Positions 41,271 through 53,039 of a stretch of 64,000 nt of DNA are shown piece after piece. The translations under genes and the position numbers were made by a program. Source of the DNA: Thermoplasmata archaeon (GTDB lineage Archaea > Thermoplasmatota > Thermoplasmata > Thermoplasmatales > Thermoplasmataceae); NCBI GenBank assembly GCA_021797555.1, contig JAJZZM010000001.1, positions 1 to 64,000 of the forward strand, read 5' to 3'. Every line of letters begins with the position of its first letter. The first letter of the stretch is position 1. A model generated the notes under the pieces. It was not told the origin of the DNA. It saw only the letters and a list, made by a program, of their open reading frames with translations, and searched no databases.

Positions 41271-42182
41271 ATGGATAATTATATCTCAGTAATTATTACG
41301 GCGTATAACAGGAAAGAGTTTTTATTAGATGCACTCAAAAGTGCCATAAACCAGACATTGGATAAAAAATATTATGAAATTATAGTTATAAAAAATTATA
41401 ATGATGAAATAATAGATAAATTTATAGAAAATAATAATATTAAAAGTATTAATATTGATGGTTATCATGGAGAGCTTTTATACGCAGGAATAAGGGAATC
41501 AAAAGGCAATATAATATCATTTCTGGATGATGATGATTTATTTTTTAACAATAAATTAGAATATGTTTATAATTTATTCAAAAATAATGATGATTTAGTT
41601 TATTACCATAATAATTATATTCCTGTAAATGAAAAAAATGAAAATGTAAATTTTATTAATGAAAATATAGACTTTAACAATTCATGCATGAGCATAAAAA
41701 AAGATATTATTGATTTAAATAAATTAAAAAAAATATCGGCATTAACGGATATATTCATTTATTTATCTGCCATAGATTATGATGGCAAAATAAAACTTGA
41801 TAAAACAAAATTAACATATTACCGGGTTCATAGCAGTGCATCAAATTTTACCGCAGATAATTTTGATGATTATAAAAATAAAAAAATAAGGTTTTTGGAT
41901 GTTTCACTGGCTGAACTTTATAAATTTAAAAATATTTTTAATAATAAAAATGTTGTAAAACATATAACTTCATATATAACAGACCTTAAAATGGATAAAT
42001 TTTTATGGGGTTTTTATAATGAACGCCCATCAAATATTATAAATTTTATTATACACATGGACCGCCCATTAAAAAACAGGTCCATGAAATTATTATATTA
42101 TGCAATAGTGAGATTGAAACCGCATTATTTTATGAGATATGCAATTGAAAAAAGGAAGAATGATTTTGTAAGAATGATTTAA
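41271..42182 (+). CDS. Family 2 glycosyltransferase (paralog A)
   Basis: YISVIITAYNRKEFLLDALKSAINQTLDKKYYEIIVIKN ... ISFLDDDDLFF. Confidence 0.9.
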   Translation: MDNYISVIITAYNRKEFLLDALKSAINQTLDKKYYEIIVIKNYNDEIIDKFIENNNIKSINIDGYHGELLYAGIRESKGNIISFLDDDDLFFNNKLEYVYNLFKNNDDLVYYHNNYIPVNEKNENVNFINENIDFNNSCMSIKKDIIDLNKLKKISALTDIFIYLSAIDYDGKIKLDKTKLTYYRVHSSASNFTADNFDDYKNKKIRFLDVSLAELYKFKNIFNNKNVVKHITSYITDLKMDKFLWGFYNERPSNIINFIIHMDRPLKNRSMKLLYYAIVRLKPHYFMRYAIEKRKNDFVRMI

Positions 42183-42227
42183 ATAAAAAATATGAAACTA
42201 TTATATATATAATTAGGATATATATTT

Positions 42228-43484
42228 GTGAATATAGTTATAACAGGACCTGATATTATAATATCGAAAGGCGGTGCACAAAACGTTGCAGTTAATGTTA
42301 TAAAAATACTGAATAACCATTATAATATAATATATTTACCCGATCCGGAACTTTACAATAAATTTAGAAGCAATAAAAATAATACAATAAAAATAGCAAA
42401 TAATCTTGAAAAATCTGGAATAAAAATAACAAAATATTTTTATGATATATTAGATAATAATTATAATTATGATGAAATAATTAATATTTATTCAAAGGAA
42501 AATATGGATTTTATATTCAATTTTGATTTTATTGGCAATTTTATATTTTCAAAAAATTTTACACTGGAATTAAGCAAAAAAATGAATTTAAAATACGGCG
42601 TTTGCCTTCAGGGCCTGGGCAATTATGATATCCATTTGTTTAAATATATGTACTCAACATTAATGCTAAGCAAAAATTTTCATATTTTTTTATACAGAGT
42701 GTACAATTTTATATACAGGCATTTTTTATTATTTGAGCTTGCAAATTCAGATAATTTATTATTTATTTTAGTTATATATGAAAATTATAATGATAATATA
42801 AATATAAATTTTGAAAATATTGAAATAATAAATCCTGCGGTAGGAGTTATTAATTCAAACATAGATATAAGCATGTACATCAACATGCATAAGGAAAATA
42901 AAATCATATTCTTTGCAAGGTTAAATTATTTAAAGGGGATACTTGATATACCAAAAATATTAAAATTAATAATAAAAAAATATAATACAAAAATAGTTAT
43001 ATGTGGTAAATTCAATCGTGATTTTGAGCGTAAATTATTTTTTAAAATGGTAAATAAATTAAAATTAAATGATTATGTTGTTTATAAGGGATATTTAAGT
43101 GATGATGAATTATACAATGAAATATCAACATCAAAATTAATGCTTTATCCATCGCATGATGATTCTCAGCCCATAGCAGTAATGCAGTCACTGTCATTAT
43201 ATACTCCGGTAGTGGCATACAGTATAGCAGGATTGAAAATATACAATGATTTTAAATCTGTAAAATTGGTAAAGGAATTTGATTACAAATCAATGGCAAA
43301 TGAAGCATTAAAGATATTAAAAATGGAAAATACATATAATTTATTCAATGACAATATAAATGAATTTATAAAAAAACACAACTGGTACAATGTTGCAATG
43401 GAATATAAAAATATTATAGAAAAATACAGTAAAAATGATGCAAAAATAGAAAAAGATGCAAAAGATATAGATTTATATAATTAA
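42228..43484 (+). CDS. GT4-type glycosyltransferase
   Basis: GGAQNVAVNVI, KIIFFARLNYLKGILDIPKIL, YPSHDDSQPIAVMQSLSLYTPVVAYSIAGLKI. Confidence 0.88.
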   Translation: MNIVITGPDIIISKGGAQNVAVNVIKILNNHYNIIYLPDPELYNKFRSNKNNTIKIANNLEKSGIKITKYFYDILDNNYNYDEIINIYSKENMDFIFNFDFIGNFIFSKNFTLELSKKMNLKYGVCLQGLGNYDIHLFKYMYSTLMLSKNFHIFLYRVYNFIYRHFLLFELANSDNLLFILVIYENYNDNININFENIEIINPAVGVINSNIDISMYINMHKENKIIFFARLNYLKGILDIPKILKLIIKKYNTKIVICGKFNRDFERKLFFKMVNKLKLNDYVVYKGYLSDDELYNEISTSKLMLYPSHDDSQPIAVMQSLSLYTPVVAYSIAGLKIYNDFKSVKLVKEFDYKSMANEALKILKMENTYNLFNDNINEFIKKHNWYNVAMEYKNIIEKYSKNDAKIEKDAKDIDLYN

Positions 43485-43734
43485 TATTAAAATAGGGTCA
43501 ATAAATAATATATAATTATTATAACACATATAAAAATTGTATTAATATTTACATCCCGGAAATGGTTTGTACAATAACGCCATGATGAGATGTTCAATAG
43601 GATGTATCCTTTTATAAATACACAAAAATTTTACACGGGCTTATGATAGCTTTATCTAGGTAATTGCCTTATAATCTATTTATTAATTCAAAAAATTTAT
43701 AAAAATAATAATTATATATAAAATTTAAATTGGT

Positions 43735-46700
43735 TTATTTCCTTTTCCTGAATACATATAATATTCCAAGGACAGAGCCTAAAGCGCCTAAAAATACGCC
43801 CACATATGCTATGTCATATACAACTGCATTGCTATGTTTTAAACTATTTATATTATGGTACTGATTTGACAATGTGTTGTTTACATTAAGTGTGGTGTAA
43901 TTATACGATGTTAATCCATCATTTTGCATTGTTTTAACTGTTACATTATATGTTCCCTCAGGAAGTATGTTTGTGTTATAACTGAATTTTATTATTTTGT
44001 CTGTTGTATTATATATAATATGGTTATCTATATATACATCTGTGTATGCAATATTATTGCCTGTGATATTTATATTAAGTGTTATATTGCCTGTATATGT
44101 ACTGTTGTATACCGGTGATATTATATTTATTTCTGGCTTTGCAGGGCTAATTGTTTTATATGATGAGTCATGAAGTACTAACTTTGAAGATACAGAATTT
44201 ATATTATCAATATAACTTGATATCATTATTAATTTACTGTTTTTTAACACAATGTTTGATCCTATTGTTTTATTAAGATAGATTACAGAGTTGTTTACAT
44301 ATAGAGTTCCACTTATTGTTGTGTGTGACAACGAAATTGATGAATTATTTATATAGTTATTTCCCAGTAATATTGAATCCGTTATATTGCCGTTATAACT
44401 TATTTTATCGTTCTTTAATGCAAGGCCATATGTTAGATTTAGATTTGATATTTTTGAGTTCTGTATAATTGTATAAGGTTCTATTTCAAATGATTTCTGT
44501 GCACTGTATGCCGTTGTTGTTGGATATGCATTCTCTGATATGCCCGATATATATATGTTGTATAAGCCGGGGGGCAGTTCTGTATCTTCCCTTAATATAC
44601 CATAATAGTTTATCCCAAAGCTGCCATCCGATGTTGTGGATGGCAATTTGAAGTGTCCAACCCATTCATTTACCATTGAATTATAATTCATTGCTATCTG
44701 TGTAAATTCTGTCATTTCATAATATTCATTATCAAGAAGTGCAGGATAAAATGTCATGGAGTACATACCATACTTTACCTCGGTTCCATTTGGATACTGA
44801 ATATTTGCCATTACTGTTACATTTTGCCCCTCATATGCAACCGAATTTACTGAAATTATTGGTGTTATGGATTTAGTAACATATATCTGGCCATAGAAGG
44901 ATCCATTTATATATTCATTATTAAAATGGCTGAAATAGCTTGAATTTATGAGTATTGTATATAATCCAGATGATGCATTGGATGGCACATATAATTCTGG
45001 TATGGCATTTGGATTGCAAGAGTCATCAAGCACATTGTATTCAGCAGAGCTAATCATTTTATGTGCAGGGGAATACAATGAGAATGTTATATTTGAACAT
45101 AGGTCTGCAAAGGGTGAAAATTCATTATCAGGACCTGTTACACTTCCTTCAATGTATATATACTGACCAGCGCCAACAGCACCCGGCTCAACCACATTTG
45201 GCCCAAGTATGACTGAATCCTGTAAATAAGGCCCATTCATAAATGGAAGGTAGGCATATGATCCAACACCTTTTATTAATGATACTGTATCAGGAAGTTT
45301 TAATGATGCCGGTATATCACCAATTAAATATGTTGCGTTCTTTGCATATAATCCTGTTGTAGTATTTATGGCATACAATTCTGTTGTATAAACCATATAA
45401 TATGTATTGTTCATTATTGAATATGAATACATGGATATTGTTGCGTTATGGCCCTGCACCAGGGTTCCATTAAGATATGACATTTCAGCCACAATTGTTA
45501 AACCGCCAGGAGCATTTGTGGAAAACGGTTCTGCCGCAGAAGGTTCTATAATATTAAGGAAATCGCCTATAAATATATTATCCACATTCATGCCATATTT
45601 TGTTCCATTATGGCCGTAAACCTCAAAATATGATGGGCCGCTTACATTATCAGGTATTGTTACCTCTGCGGTCCAATCCTGATCTGTAGTATTGTACGTC
45701 ATTTGAGTGGTTGTTATATTTCCAGATAATGTAATAAGCGATACATTAAAAGAGCCAGTTACCACATTGTTTGAGTAATCCGTCATATTTTTTATTACAG
45801 AGCTGCTATTTATATAGGCATATACCAATACTGACTGACCCGGCTGGTATTCGGAAAATTCCGTTTCATTGCTTGATAAATTCATATTTGCTGTATTCAT
45901 ATAACTGCTGCCTACAAGTACTGATAATTTCTTTAATGACTTCATGGTTTTATATGCCTGTGCAAATGCAGATATATTAAGTGACCCCCATCCATTTACA
46001 AGATTGTATCCATAATGATCTGTAAAAGGTATATTATATCCAAGGTTTACAGGTATGAATACATTTTTATAGTCATGCCCACCTAGATAGTATAATGACG
46101 GCTCTATCATGCCAATTTTATGCCCTATTTCCTCATCTGCCAATGTTATTAAGCCTGCAAGTATGGGACTTGCCTCGCTTGTGCCTCCTGTTATCTCGGT
46201 TACATTTCCTGGCATAACGTAAAGGAAGCCGGGGAAAATCGATGCCTCAAATGAAAGGTCTGGAACGGTTTTCCCATATGGGAAACCTTTTGGAATTATG
46301 GAGGAATTCTGATAGGGCATTATTGGCTGCGTATAACTTATGCCTCCGGTTGAACCACCATAATTTATCTCAGGTGGAACAAAACCATAGTTGGACCATG
46401 CTGTTTGATAGAATGATGATAATAAAGTGCCGTTAAAATCAAGATATGTGGTTGTTCCTCCCACGGAGGTTACATATGGCGATGTTGCAGGATACCCCAC
46501 GGTTCCAAGAGGACCGGTACTGAATCCACTTGCACCTACATCACCGCTTGATGCTGAAAATGTTATGCCCTCCAATGATCCCATTGCATACATTTCATTT
46601 GTTACCTGCTCACACGTGTAATATGCACCTGATGATGTTAAAAATGATTCTGGAAGAGAAAAGCTCTGTGATAGATCGTTTACCCTATTCTGTGAATCTA

Positions 46701-47706
46701 TGAATGATATTAATGGTGTTAGATCACAATCTAAATTGCCTATATACAATGTTATATTGGCACCGGGTGCCATTGTATGGGATGATTCAACATCCAGGCT
46801 TATTTCACCGGCCCAGCCCGAGATTAATCCACACACGGGTTGATAAGGCCCTATGGGAACTATATTAAAATGCGGCGGGGCACTTATATTAAACTCTCTG
46901 TCATAATATGATAGCTGTGCTTTTATGTATGGATCGCCACCAAAATCTAATATTCCTATTGTTTGGCCACTTCCATTATAGCCTTCCTTATACATTGTTG
47001 TGGCATTATAAACGCTTTCAAGGTATTTTGGAGAATAGCCAACAAGCGGTAATGTTTGGTTCTGCTTCTGTGCAATTTTTGATAATGATGAAATCTGTTT
47101 TTCACCTATTAATGTTGTTGGATGTGCCATTACAATGCTGGATATATTATTAACCATTATCTCTGAATTAAGCAATGTTGGAGTGCCGAAACCATAATAA
47201 TACATTGCGGTTCCATTACTATAATAATTTGTCTTTAGTCCCAAAAAATGTGATATCTGGAATTCTGTACCCTCAGCAGATATTATGGGATTAGTTTTAT
47301 ATAATATTTTAAAACCGTCATTTTCTAGTATTTTTAAATCATTAGTATAAGTATTTGTATTCATAAATTCCTTTTCTATTTGGGAATATGTCATGGTTTT
47401 ACCGAATAATGGAGTACCGGGTGTTGAAACCTGATTCGCTAAAGAATTTAAAATTGATTGATCCTTTAATGGAACATAAACAATAAAATGTAATTCTGTG
47501 TTGCCAGGAACTTTACCATAATATGAAAAACCTTTTGCAGTAGTATTCTGCACCGGATATAACTTTCCAGTGGATGCAGGATTATAATTATTTGCGGTTA
47601 CATTTGCTCCTGGGGAGTTATTTAAACCTGACGGTAATATTATCATGGAAAAACCAATAACTGACATTAAAACTACAAGTATAACCATAGACTTTTTAAA
47701 TTGCAT
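43735..47706 (-). CDS. Large S53 (sedolisin/kumamolisin-like) secreted protease with C-terminal membrane anchor
   Basis: 1323 aa; GEISLDVESSHTMAPGANI (E/D catalytic region), GGTSEASPILAGLI (Ser region), prodomain, C-terminal TM then RKRK. Confidence 0.88.
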   Translation of the reverse strand: MQFKKSMVILVVLMSVIGFSMIILPSGLNNSPGANVTANNYNPASTGKLYPVQNTTAKGFSYYGKVPGNTELHFIVYVPLKDQSILNSLANQVSTPGTPLFGKTMTYSQIEKEFMNTNTYTNDLKILENDGFKILYKTNPIISAEGTEFQISHFLGLKTNYYSNGTAMYYYGFGTPTLLNSEIMVNNISSIVMAHPTTLIGEKQISSLSKIAQKQNQTLPLVGYSPKYLESVYNATTMYKEGYNGSGQTIGILDFGGDPYIKAQLSYYDREFNISAPPHFNIVPIGPYQPVCGLISGWAGEISLDVESSHTMAPGANITLYIGNLDCDLTPLISFIDSQNRVNDLSQSFSLPESFLTSSGAYYTCEQVTNEMYAMGSLEGITFSASSGDVGASGFSTGPLGTVGYPATSPYVTSVGGTTTYLDFNGTLLSSFYQTAWSNYGFVPPEINYGGSTGGISYTQPIMPYQNSSIIPKGFPYGKTVPDLSFEASIFPGFLYVMPGNVTEITGGTSEASPILAGLITLADEEIGHKIGMIEPSLYYLGGHDYKNVFIPVNLGYNIPFTDHYGYNLVNGWGSLNISAFAQAYKTMKSLKKLSVLVGSSYMNTANMNLSSNETEFSEYQPGQSVLVYAYINSSSVIKNMTDYSNNVVTGSFNVSLITLSGNITTTQMTYNTTDQDWTAEVTIPDNVSGPSYFEVYGHNGTKYGMNVDNIFIGDFLNIIEPSAAEPFSTNAPGGLTIVAEMSYLNGTLVQGHNATISMYSYSIMNNTYYMVYTTELYAINTTTGLYAKNATYLIGDIPASLKLPDTVSLIKGVGSYAYLPFMNGPYLQDSVILGPNVVEPGAVGAGQYIYIEGSVTGPDNEFSPFADLCSNITFSLYSPAHKMISSAEYNVLDDSCNPNAIPELYVPSNASSGLYTILINSSYFSHFNNEYINGSFYGQIYVTKSITPIISVNSVAYEGQNVTVMANIQYPNGTEVKYGMYSMTFYPALLDNEYYEMTEFTQIAMNYNSMVNEWVGHFKLPSTTSDGSFGINYYGILREDTELPPGLYNIYISGISENAYPTTTAYSAQKSFEIEPYTIIQNSKISNLNLTYGLALKNDKISYNGNITDSILLGNNYINNSSISLSHTTISGTLYVNNSVIYLNKTIGSNIVLKNSKLIMISSYIDNINSVSSKLVLHDSSYKTISPAKPEINIISPVYNSTYTGNITLNINITGNNIAYTDVYIDNHIIYNTTDKIIKFSYNTNILPEGTYNVTVKTMQNDGLTSYNYTTLNVNNTLSNQYHNINSLKHSNAVVYDIAYVGVFLGALGSVLGILYVFRKRK

Positions 47707-47889
47707 AAATAATTATAAAATTCTAATATAAATATTTATATCATATTTATATCATATTTATTATATGAAATAATAGTTTTAAAGTAAAATATATATGTAT
47801 TTACTTTAGATATAAATGCAATAATAAAGAAGAGATATATATCATTAATAGTGTAATTGCTGTAATTATAGCCAAAATAGCTATAATAG

Positions 47890-48990
47890 GTAGTAGTATA
47901 CCATTAAAAATCAGGTTAATGTAACTGTAAATAAAACAATAGAAGATCATGCTGATGAGGTTTCAGCAGATCATTCTGGAGATACAGCATATACATTTAA
48001 TGTTGCAATTAAATATACACACAGTGTAACCCTATCTGTAAATCAATTTAATTTCTGCATTGTTACATTCAATGGAACGGTAAATGGAAATACTATTGCA
48101 TGGACATATATTTTTATTCCATTTGATCCACCCTGTAACTGCCTGAACCATTTATAAATATCCTAATAAAAGTAGAATCTATTGCCAATAAACGCATGTA
48201 TTTGCTATATACCCTGTAATCATGTGCCCTTATATATGGTTTTAACAATTTATAAAAACAGTTCAATGAATGGAATGTATGATCTACTGTTATTGAGTCT
48301 ACTGTTATTGAGTTTTGACAACCATGATTTGCCTATTCCGCTGTCAATGAATGTATCTGTTAGATCATACTTATGCAGTGCACTGTAGATTAAAGCATAT
48401 AAATGGTCAATGAATTTAATCTTCTTTGGTTTAGGTCAATATTCATTGATTCTGATATTTCATTTGCAGGTTTATTTAGTATGCCTTTAACTGTTTTCAT
48501 AATAATTGAAAATTAAATTATCATATAAATATGACATGGCATGACAATATTTAAGTATTGGAAACTGGTAAGTAATATAACAAAAAATACTGTAATAAAT
48601 TATAATTTAGATTATAATAATATAAAATAATTTAACATCTTATCAAAAACAGTTAATGGTACGGTTAATTTAAAGTATAATTTAATATCATTAAACTATA
48701 AACCGGATAATAATTTTCTAATGGAGGAACCATATGCTATTCTTGGAATTATAATTTTATCCTCGTTACTAATTTATCCTTTAGTAAATATTGCTGTAAG
48801 ATCAAAATTAATTTTAAATTTAAATATTATAAAAATAAATTTAATTTTATTTTTAATACTATTTTATACCACGTTTATATTATATTATTTTAATTATATA
48901 AATATAAATTTATTATTCTTTAAGATATTTGGAATAATAATAACAATTTTACTGTTTTTATATATAATTGAATTTAGAAAAACCAAATAA
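47890..48990 (+). pseudogene. Membrane/surface protein gene interrupted by a truncated IS
   Basis: 5' part NQVNVTVNKTIEDHADEVSADHSGDTAYTFNVAIKYTHSVTLSVNQFNF...; 3' part NGTVNLKYNLISLNYKPDNNFLMEEPYAILGIIILSSLLIYPL... (includes ORF 48721-48990); IS remnant between them. Confidence 0.45.
48060..48572 (-). mobile_element. Truncated IS copy with transposase pseudogene
   Basis: Nucleotide similarity to 53420-53908; ends with tattggaaactggtaag at 48556-48572, exact reverse complement of the left IR at 53040. Confidence 0.8.
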
Positions 48991-49007
48991 ATTTAATCTT
49001 TATAAAT

Positions 49008-50263
49008 TTATGTAATATTTTCTATATTTTTTATATCCTTCTTTATTTTTATACCGTTTTTACTGTATTTATCAATAATGTTTTTATATTCCATTGCAAC
49101 ATTGTACCAGTTGTGTTTTTTTAATAAATCCATTAATATTATCATCAAATAAATTATATACATTTTCCATTTTTAATATCTTCAATGATTCGTTTGCCAT
49201 TGCCTTATAATCAAATTCCCTTACCAGTTTAATAGATTTAAAATCATTATATATTTTCAGTCCCGCTATATTGTATGCCACCACCGGAGTATTCAATGAT
49301 AATGACTGCATAACTACTATGGAAAATGTATCATTGTGTGACGGATAAATCATTAATTTTGATGTTGATATTTCATTGTATAATTCATCATCGCTTAAAT
49401 ATCCCTTGTAAACAATATAATCATTTAATTTTAATTTATTTACCATTTTAAAGAATTTATTCTTTTCATTTTTATAGACAAATTTACCTGCAATTATTAA
49501 TTTTGTATTGTAATTTTTATAATATATTTCATTATTTTTGGTATTTCAAATATTCCCTTATTGTAAATTAACCTTGCAAAGAATATTATTTTATCTTCTT
49601 TTTTGTTTTTATTATATTTTAATATATTTATATTAGAATTATTAATTCCATTGCTTATATTCAATACATTTATATCTTTGAATTTTATTTTTATGCTTTC
49701 ATAATAATATTTATTTACTATACATAAAAATTTAAGATTTTTATACCTTTTTAAACTATGTAATATCAAATTGTAATTAAAATAATGATATATTCTATAT
49801 AAAAATATATGAAAAGTTTTGCTCAATTTAATTGTGGAATATATATAATTGAAAATATGGAGGTCAAAATTGCCAAGTCCCTGAAGGCAGACTCCGTACT
49901 TTAAATTCATTTTTTTGCCGAATATCAATGTAAATTTTTAGAAAACACAGAGTTTTCTATGAATTCAAATGCAAATATAAAATCTATTTTTTCTTTTGAA
50001 TAAATATTGATTATTTCATTATAATCATAATTATTATTTAATATGTCATAAAAATATTTTGTTATTTTTATTCCAGATTTTTCAAGATTTTTTGATCTTT
50101 TAATTATATTATCGTTATCTTTTCTGAATTCTTTATACAGTTTTGGATCAGGTAGATAGATAATGTTATAATAATTATTTAATATGCCTATAACGTTTAT
50201 TGTATGGTTCTGGGCACCGCCACTACTTATTAATAAATCTGGGCTAGTTATGCCTATATTCAT
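49008..50263 (-). pseudogene. GT4-type glycosyltransferase pseudogene (paralog of 42228-43484)
   Basis: Three consecutive ORFs (49925-50263, 49497-49928, 49084-49446) in different frames align end to end with the intact paralog. Confidence 0.85.
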
Positions 50264-50807
50264 AAATGTGTAAATGAGTAATATGTATAAAATATCAAAG
50301 AATAATTATTTAGTATATTTTATTTCGATTATTTTTACGACATAGTTTTCCTTTTTTTAATTGTATATTTTCATAAATTAATTAAACCATATTTTAACAT
50401 TATATAATAATTTCATCGATCTATTTTTAGTAATATATGCAATAAAATTTACAATATTTAAATTATATTCATTATAAAACCTGATAAGAATTTATGTATT
50501 TTTAGAATTTAAAGATACTATATATTAAATATTAATAAATTATAAATTAAAATATATTTTGAATTTATAAATCTTTTATTTTTATCCTTTGTAATGCAAA
50601 CGATAAAAAAAATAATATAAAATCATATCTGTAATTACCCAGCCCTGCCAGTACTATATATTTCAAAATTATATTTTGTATATAATGTTAAATTTGTAGG
50701 CCATTCATTAAAATTTAGTTACTATAATTTATCATATAAAATATATAGTAATATGTATAATTAGGATAACATTGAAAATATTTTTTGATAAATAATATCC
50801 ACAAATG

Positions 50808-51776
50808 CTATATTTCATCCTTGAACTTATTATTGTAATATCTGTAATTTACAAGTTCCTCAAATATTGTTATGCCCTTTTTATCAAATTTGAAATTGTT
50901 AGTCAAATTCTCTACATAATCTACATCATCAAGATTTAAATACTTAATTATGCCATTATTCTTTATTATACCCTTATTTATCTTAATTAATTCGTCTCTA
51001 TTTGACAATTCCACAAAATATTTATACTTGGTTAAAGTATATTTAAATAAAAACCACTCATTCCTATATGTTTTGTATTTTATGGAATTTATATTGAAAG
51101 ACCTTAGGAATAGAAGAAACCAGAGCAATGTTACAGTATGTCTGCCAAGAATTTTATTTTTATTTCTGAATAGATTAAATAAGGGTGATTGCGTGGAAAG
51201 ATATGAGGCCGTAAATGGTCTTTCATATGCTTCTATAGTTAAATAAGGCCCCCTTTTTTTTAGATAATTGCTGAAGTCTGCGTGATGAATTATGTAACAT
51301 TGTTTATCCATTTCTTTCACAATTCCATTTATGGGAGGAATTTCATGAATCATGCCATTATAAACAATACTATCTTTCTTATAAAGCCGAAGCTGATAGT
51401 CGTAGCACTTAAGTGTTTCTTCGTACCTAAGGATAGTATACGCTGAAGCATTTTTTAAATCTATATTTTTTAAATTATTAATAAAACTTTGATTTGGCCC
51501 CTCATCAGCATCAAGATATAGAACCCAGTCTGATGCTATTTTTTTTAAAGCATACATCCTGAAAGGCTCTACATACCCGATAGGGAACATCCTTATTATC
51601 CGAACTTTTTCAATATTTTTGTATTTATCGGACAATTCATTATACTTTCCAATGTCTGAAGAATCTATTATAAGTATTTCATCAACAATATCCATTAACA
51701 GTTCTATATTGTGGTTTATACCTCCATTCTCGTTATAGTTGAACATCAGCAATGCCAGGGGAGGTCTCCCTTCCAT
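50808..51776 (-). CDS. Glycosyltransferase, GT2-like
   Basis: ALLMFNYNENGGINHNIELLMDIVDEILIIDSSD ... DWVLYLDADEGPNQSFI. Confidence 0.75.
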   Translation of the reverse strand: MEGRPPLALLMFNYNENGGINHNIELLMDIVDEILIIDSSDIGKYNELSDKYKNIEKVRIIRMFPIGYVEPFRMYALKKIASDWVLYLDADEGPNQSFINNLKNIDLKNASAYTILRYEETLKCYDYQLRLYKKDSIVYNGMIHEIPPINGIVKEMDKQCYIIHHADFSNYLKKRGPYLTIEAYERPFTASYLSTQSPLFNLFRNKNKILGRHTVTLLWFLLFLRSFNINSIKYKTYRNEWFLFKYTLTKYKYFVELSNRDELIKINKGIIKNNGIIKYLNLDDVDYVENLTNNFKFDKKGITIFEELVNYRYYNNKFKDEI

Positions 51777-52062
51777 ATCTCTAAATGTTGTAAGAGTATA
51801 TTAATTATTTGTAGATTTAACTGCAGACACTAAATTATCTTTTTATTTCATATTATTTATAATTTTTTAATCTTCTCATGATTTCTATTTAGTAAGGTAA
51901 TAATATCTATAATGTTTGAAAATATAATCCAAGAAATGAAATTAAAAGTATTTTCTATAACGGATTCAACATGTTAAAAGAGGAAAATTGAGTTATTTTA
52001 TTATCCAATAAATTATTTAAAAATTTATAAGATTTATTATTCGTATATATTAATATTTATGT

Positions 52063-52998
52063 GTGATTTATCAATTTATGGATAATTATATATCAGTTAT
52101 AATTACAGCGTATAACAGGAAAGAATATATATTAAAAGCTATTAAAAGCGCTTTAAATCAAACATTAGATAAAAAATATTATGAAATAATTGTTGTTAAA
52201 AATTTTAATGATGATGAAATAGATAATTTTATAAATAAAAATAACATAAAATCCATATTAAGCAATAATAAATTATTAATCATTGATGGAATAAAATGTT
52301 CTCAAGGAAATATAATATCTTTTTTGGAGGATGATGATCTATTTTTTAACAATAAATTGGAAACTGTTAATAAAATTTTTAATGATAAAAATATAGTATA
52401 TTATCATAATTATTATTATCCAATAAATGATAGTGATGAATATACCAATTTTAATAACCAGGATATAACTTTTAATATGTCCTGCATTTCAATAAGTAAA
52501 AATATAATAGAGATAGATAAACTAAAAAATATAAAAACAATTACAGATCTATTTATGTATTTATCTGCTTTAGATTATGGTGGTGAAATAAAAATTGATA
52601 AAGCAAAATTAACTTATTACCGGTTTCATAATAGTGTATCCAATATAATCATAAAAAACTTTAAGGAATATGAAAATAAAGCAATATTGTTTAGATATAA
52701 CTGTATTAATGACCTTACTGCATTTAAATCTATGTTTAAATCAAATAAATCACTAAAATGTATAGATTTATACATAATAGATAATAAAGTAGAATTATTG
52801 CTACTAGGCAAAAATCAAATAACCATAAAAGAAATATTAAAATATACAATATACAGAAAAGGTAGATTTATTAATAAATCCATGATAATAATATTATATC
52901 CATTATCAAAAATATTTCCAATAAAATCATTAAAATTAATAAAATATTTTAAAAAAATGCATTTTAAAAAAGTTGTGTCTAATAAAGGATACAAATAA
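52063..52998 (+). CDS. Family 2 glycosyltransferase (paralog B)
   Basis: DNYISVIITAYNRKEYILKAIKSALNQTLDKKYYEIIVVKNFND ... ISFLEDDDLFFNNKLE. Confidence 0.9.
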   Translation: MIYQFMDNYISVIITAYNRKEYILKAIKSALNQTLDKKYYEIIVVKNFNDDEIDNFINKNNIKSILSNNKLLIIDGIKCSQGNIISFLEDDDLFFNNKLETVNKIFNDKNIVYYHNYYYPINDSDEYTNFNNQDITFNMSCISISKNIIEIDKLKNIKTITDLFMYLSALDYGGEIKIDKAKLTYYRFHNSVSNIIIKNFKEYENKAILFRYNCINDLTAFKSMFKSNKSLKCIDLYIIDNKVELLLLGKNQITIKEILKYTIYRKGRFINKSMIIILYPLSKIFPIKSLKLIKYFKKMHFKKVVSNKGYK

Positions 52999-53039
52999 TT
53001 ATTACATAAAAATTTATTATTACTAATAAAGAGTATTTA

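Noticed and set aside
43490-43730. Intergenic region considered for an ncRNA
   Set aside because: No clear stable stem or conserved motif could be recognised by eye
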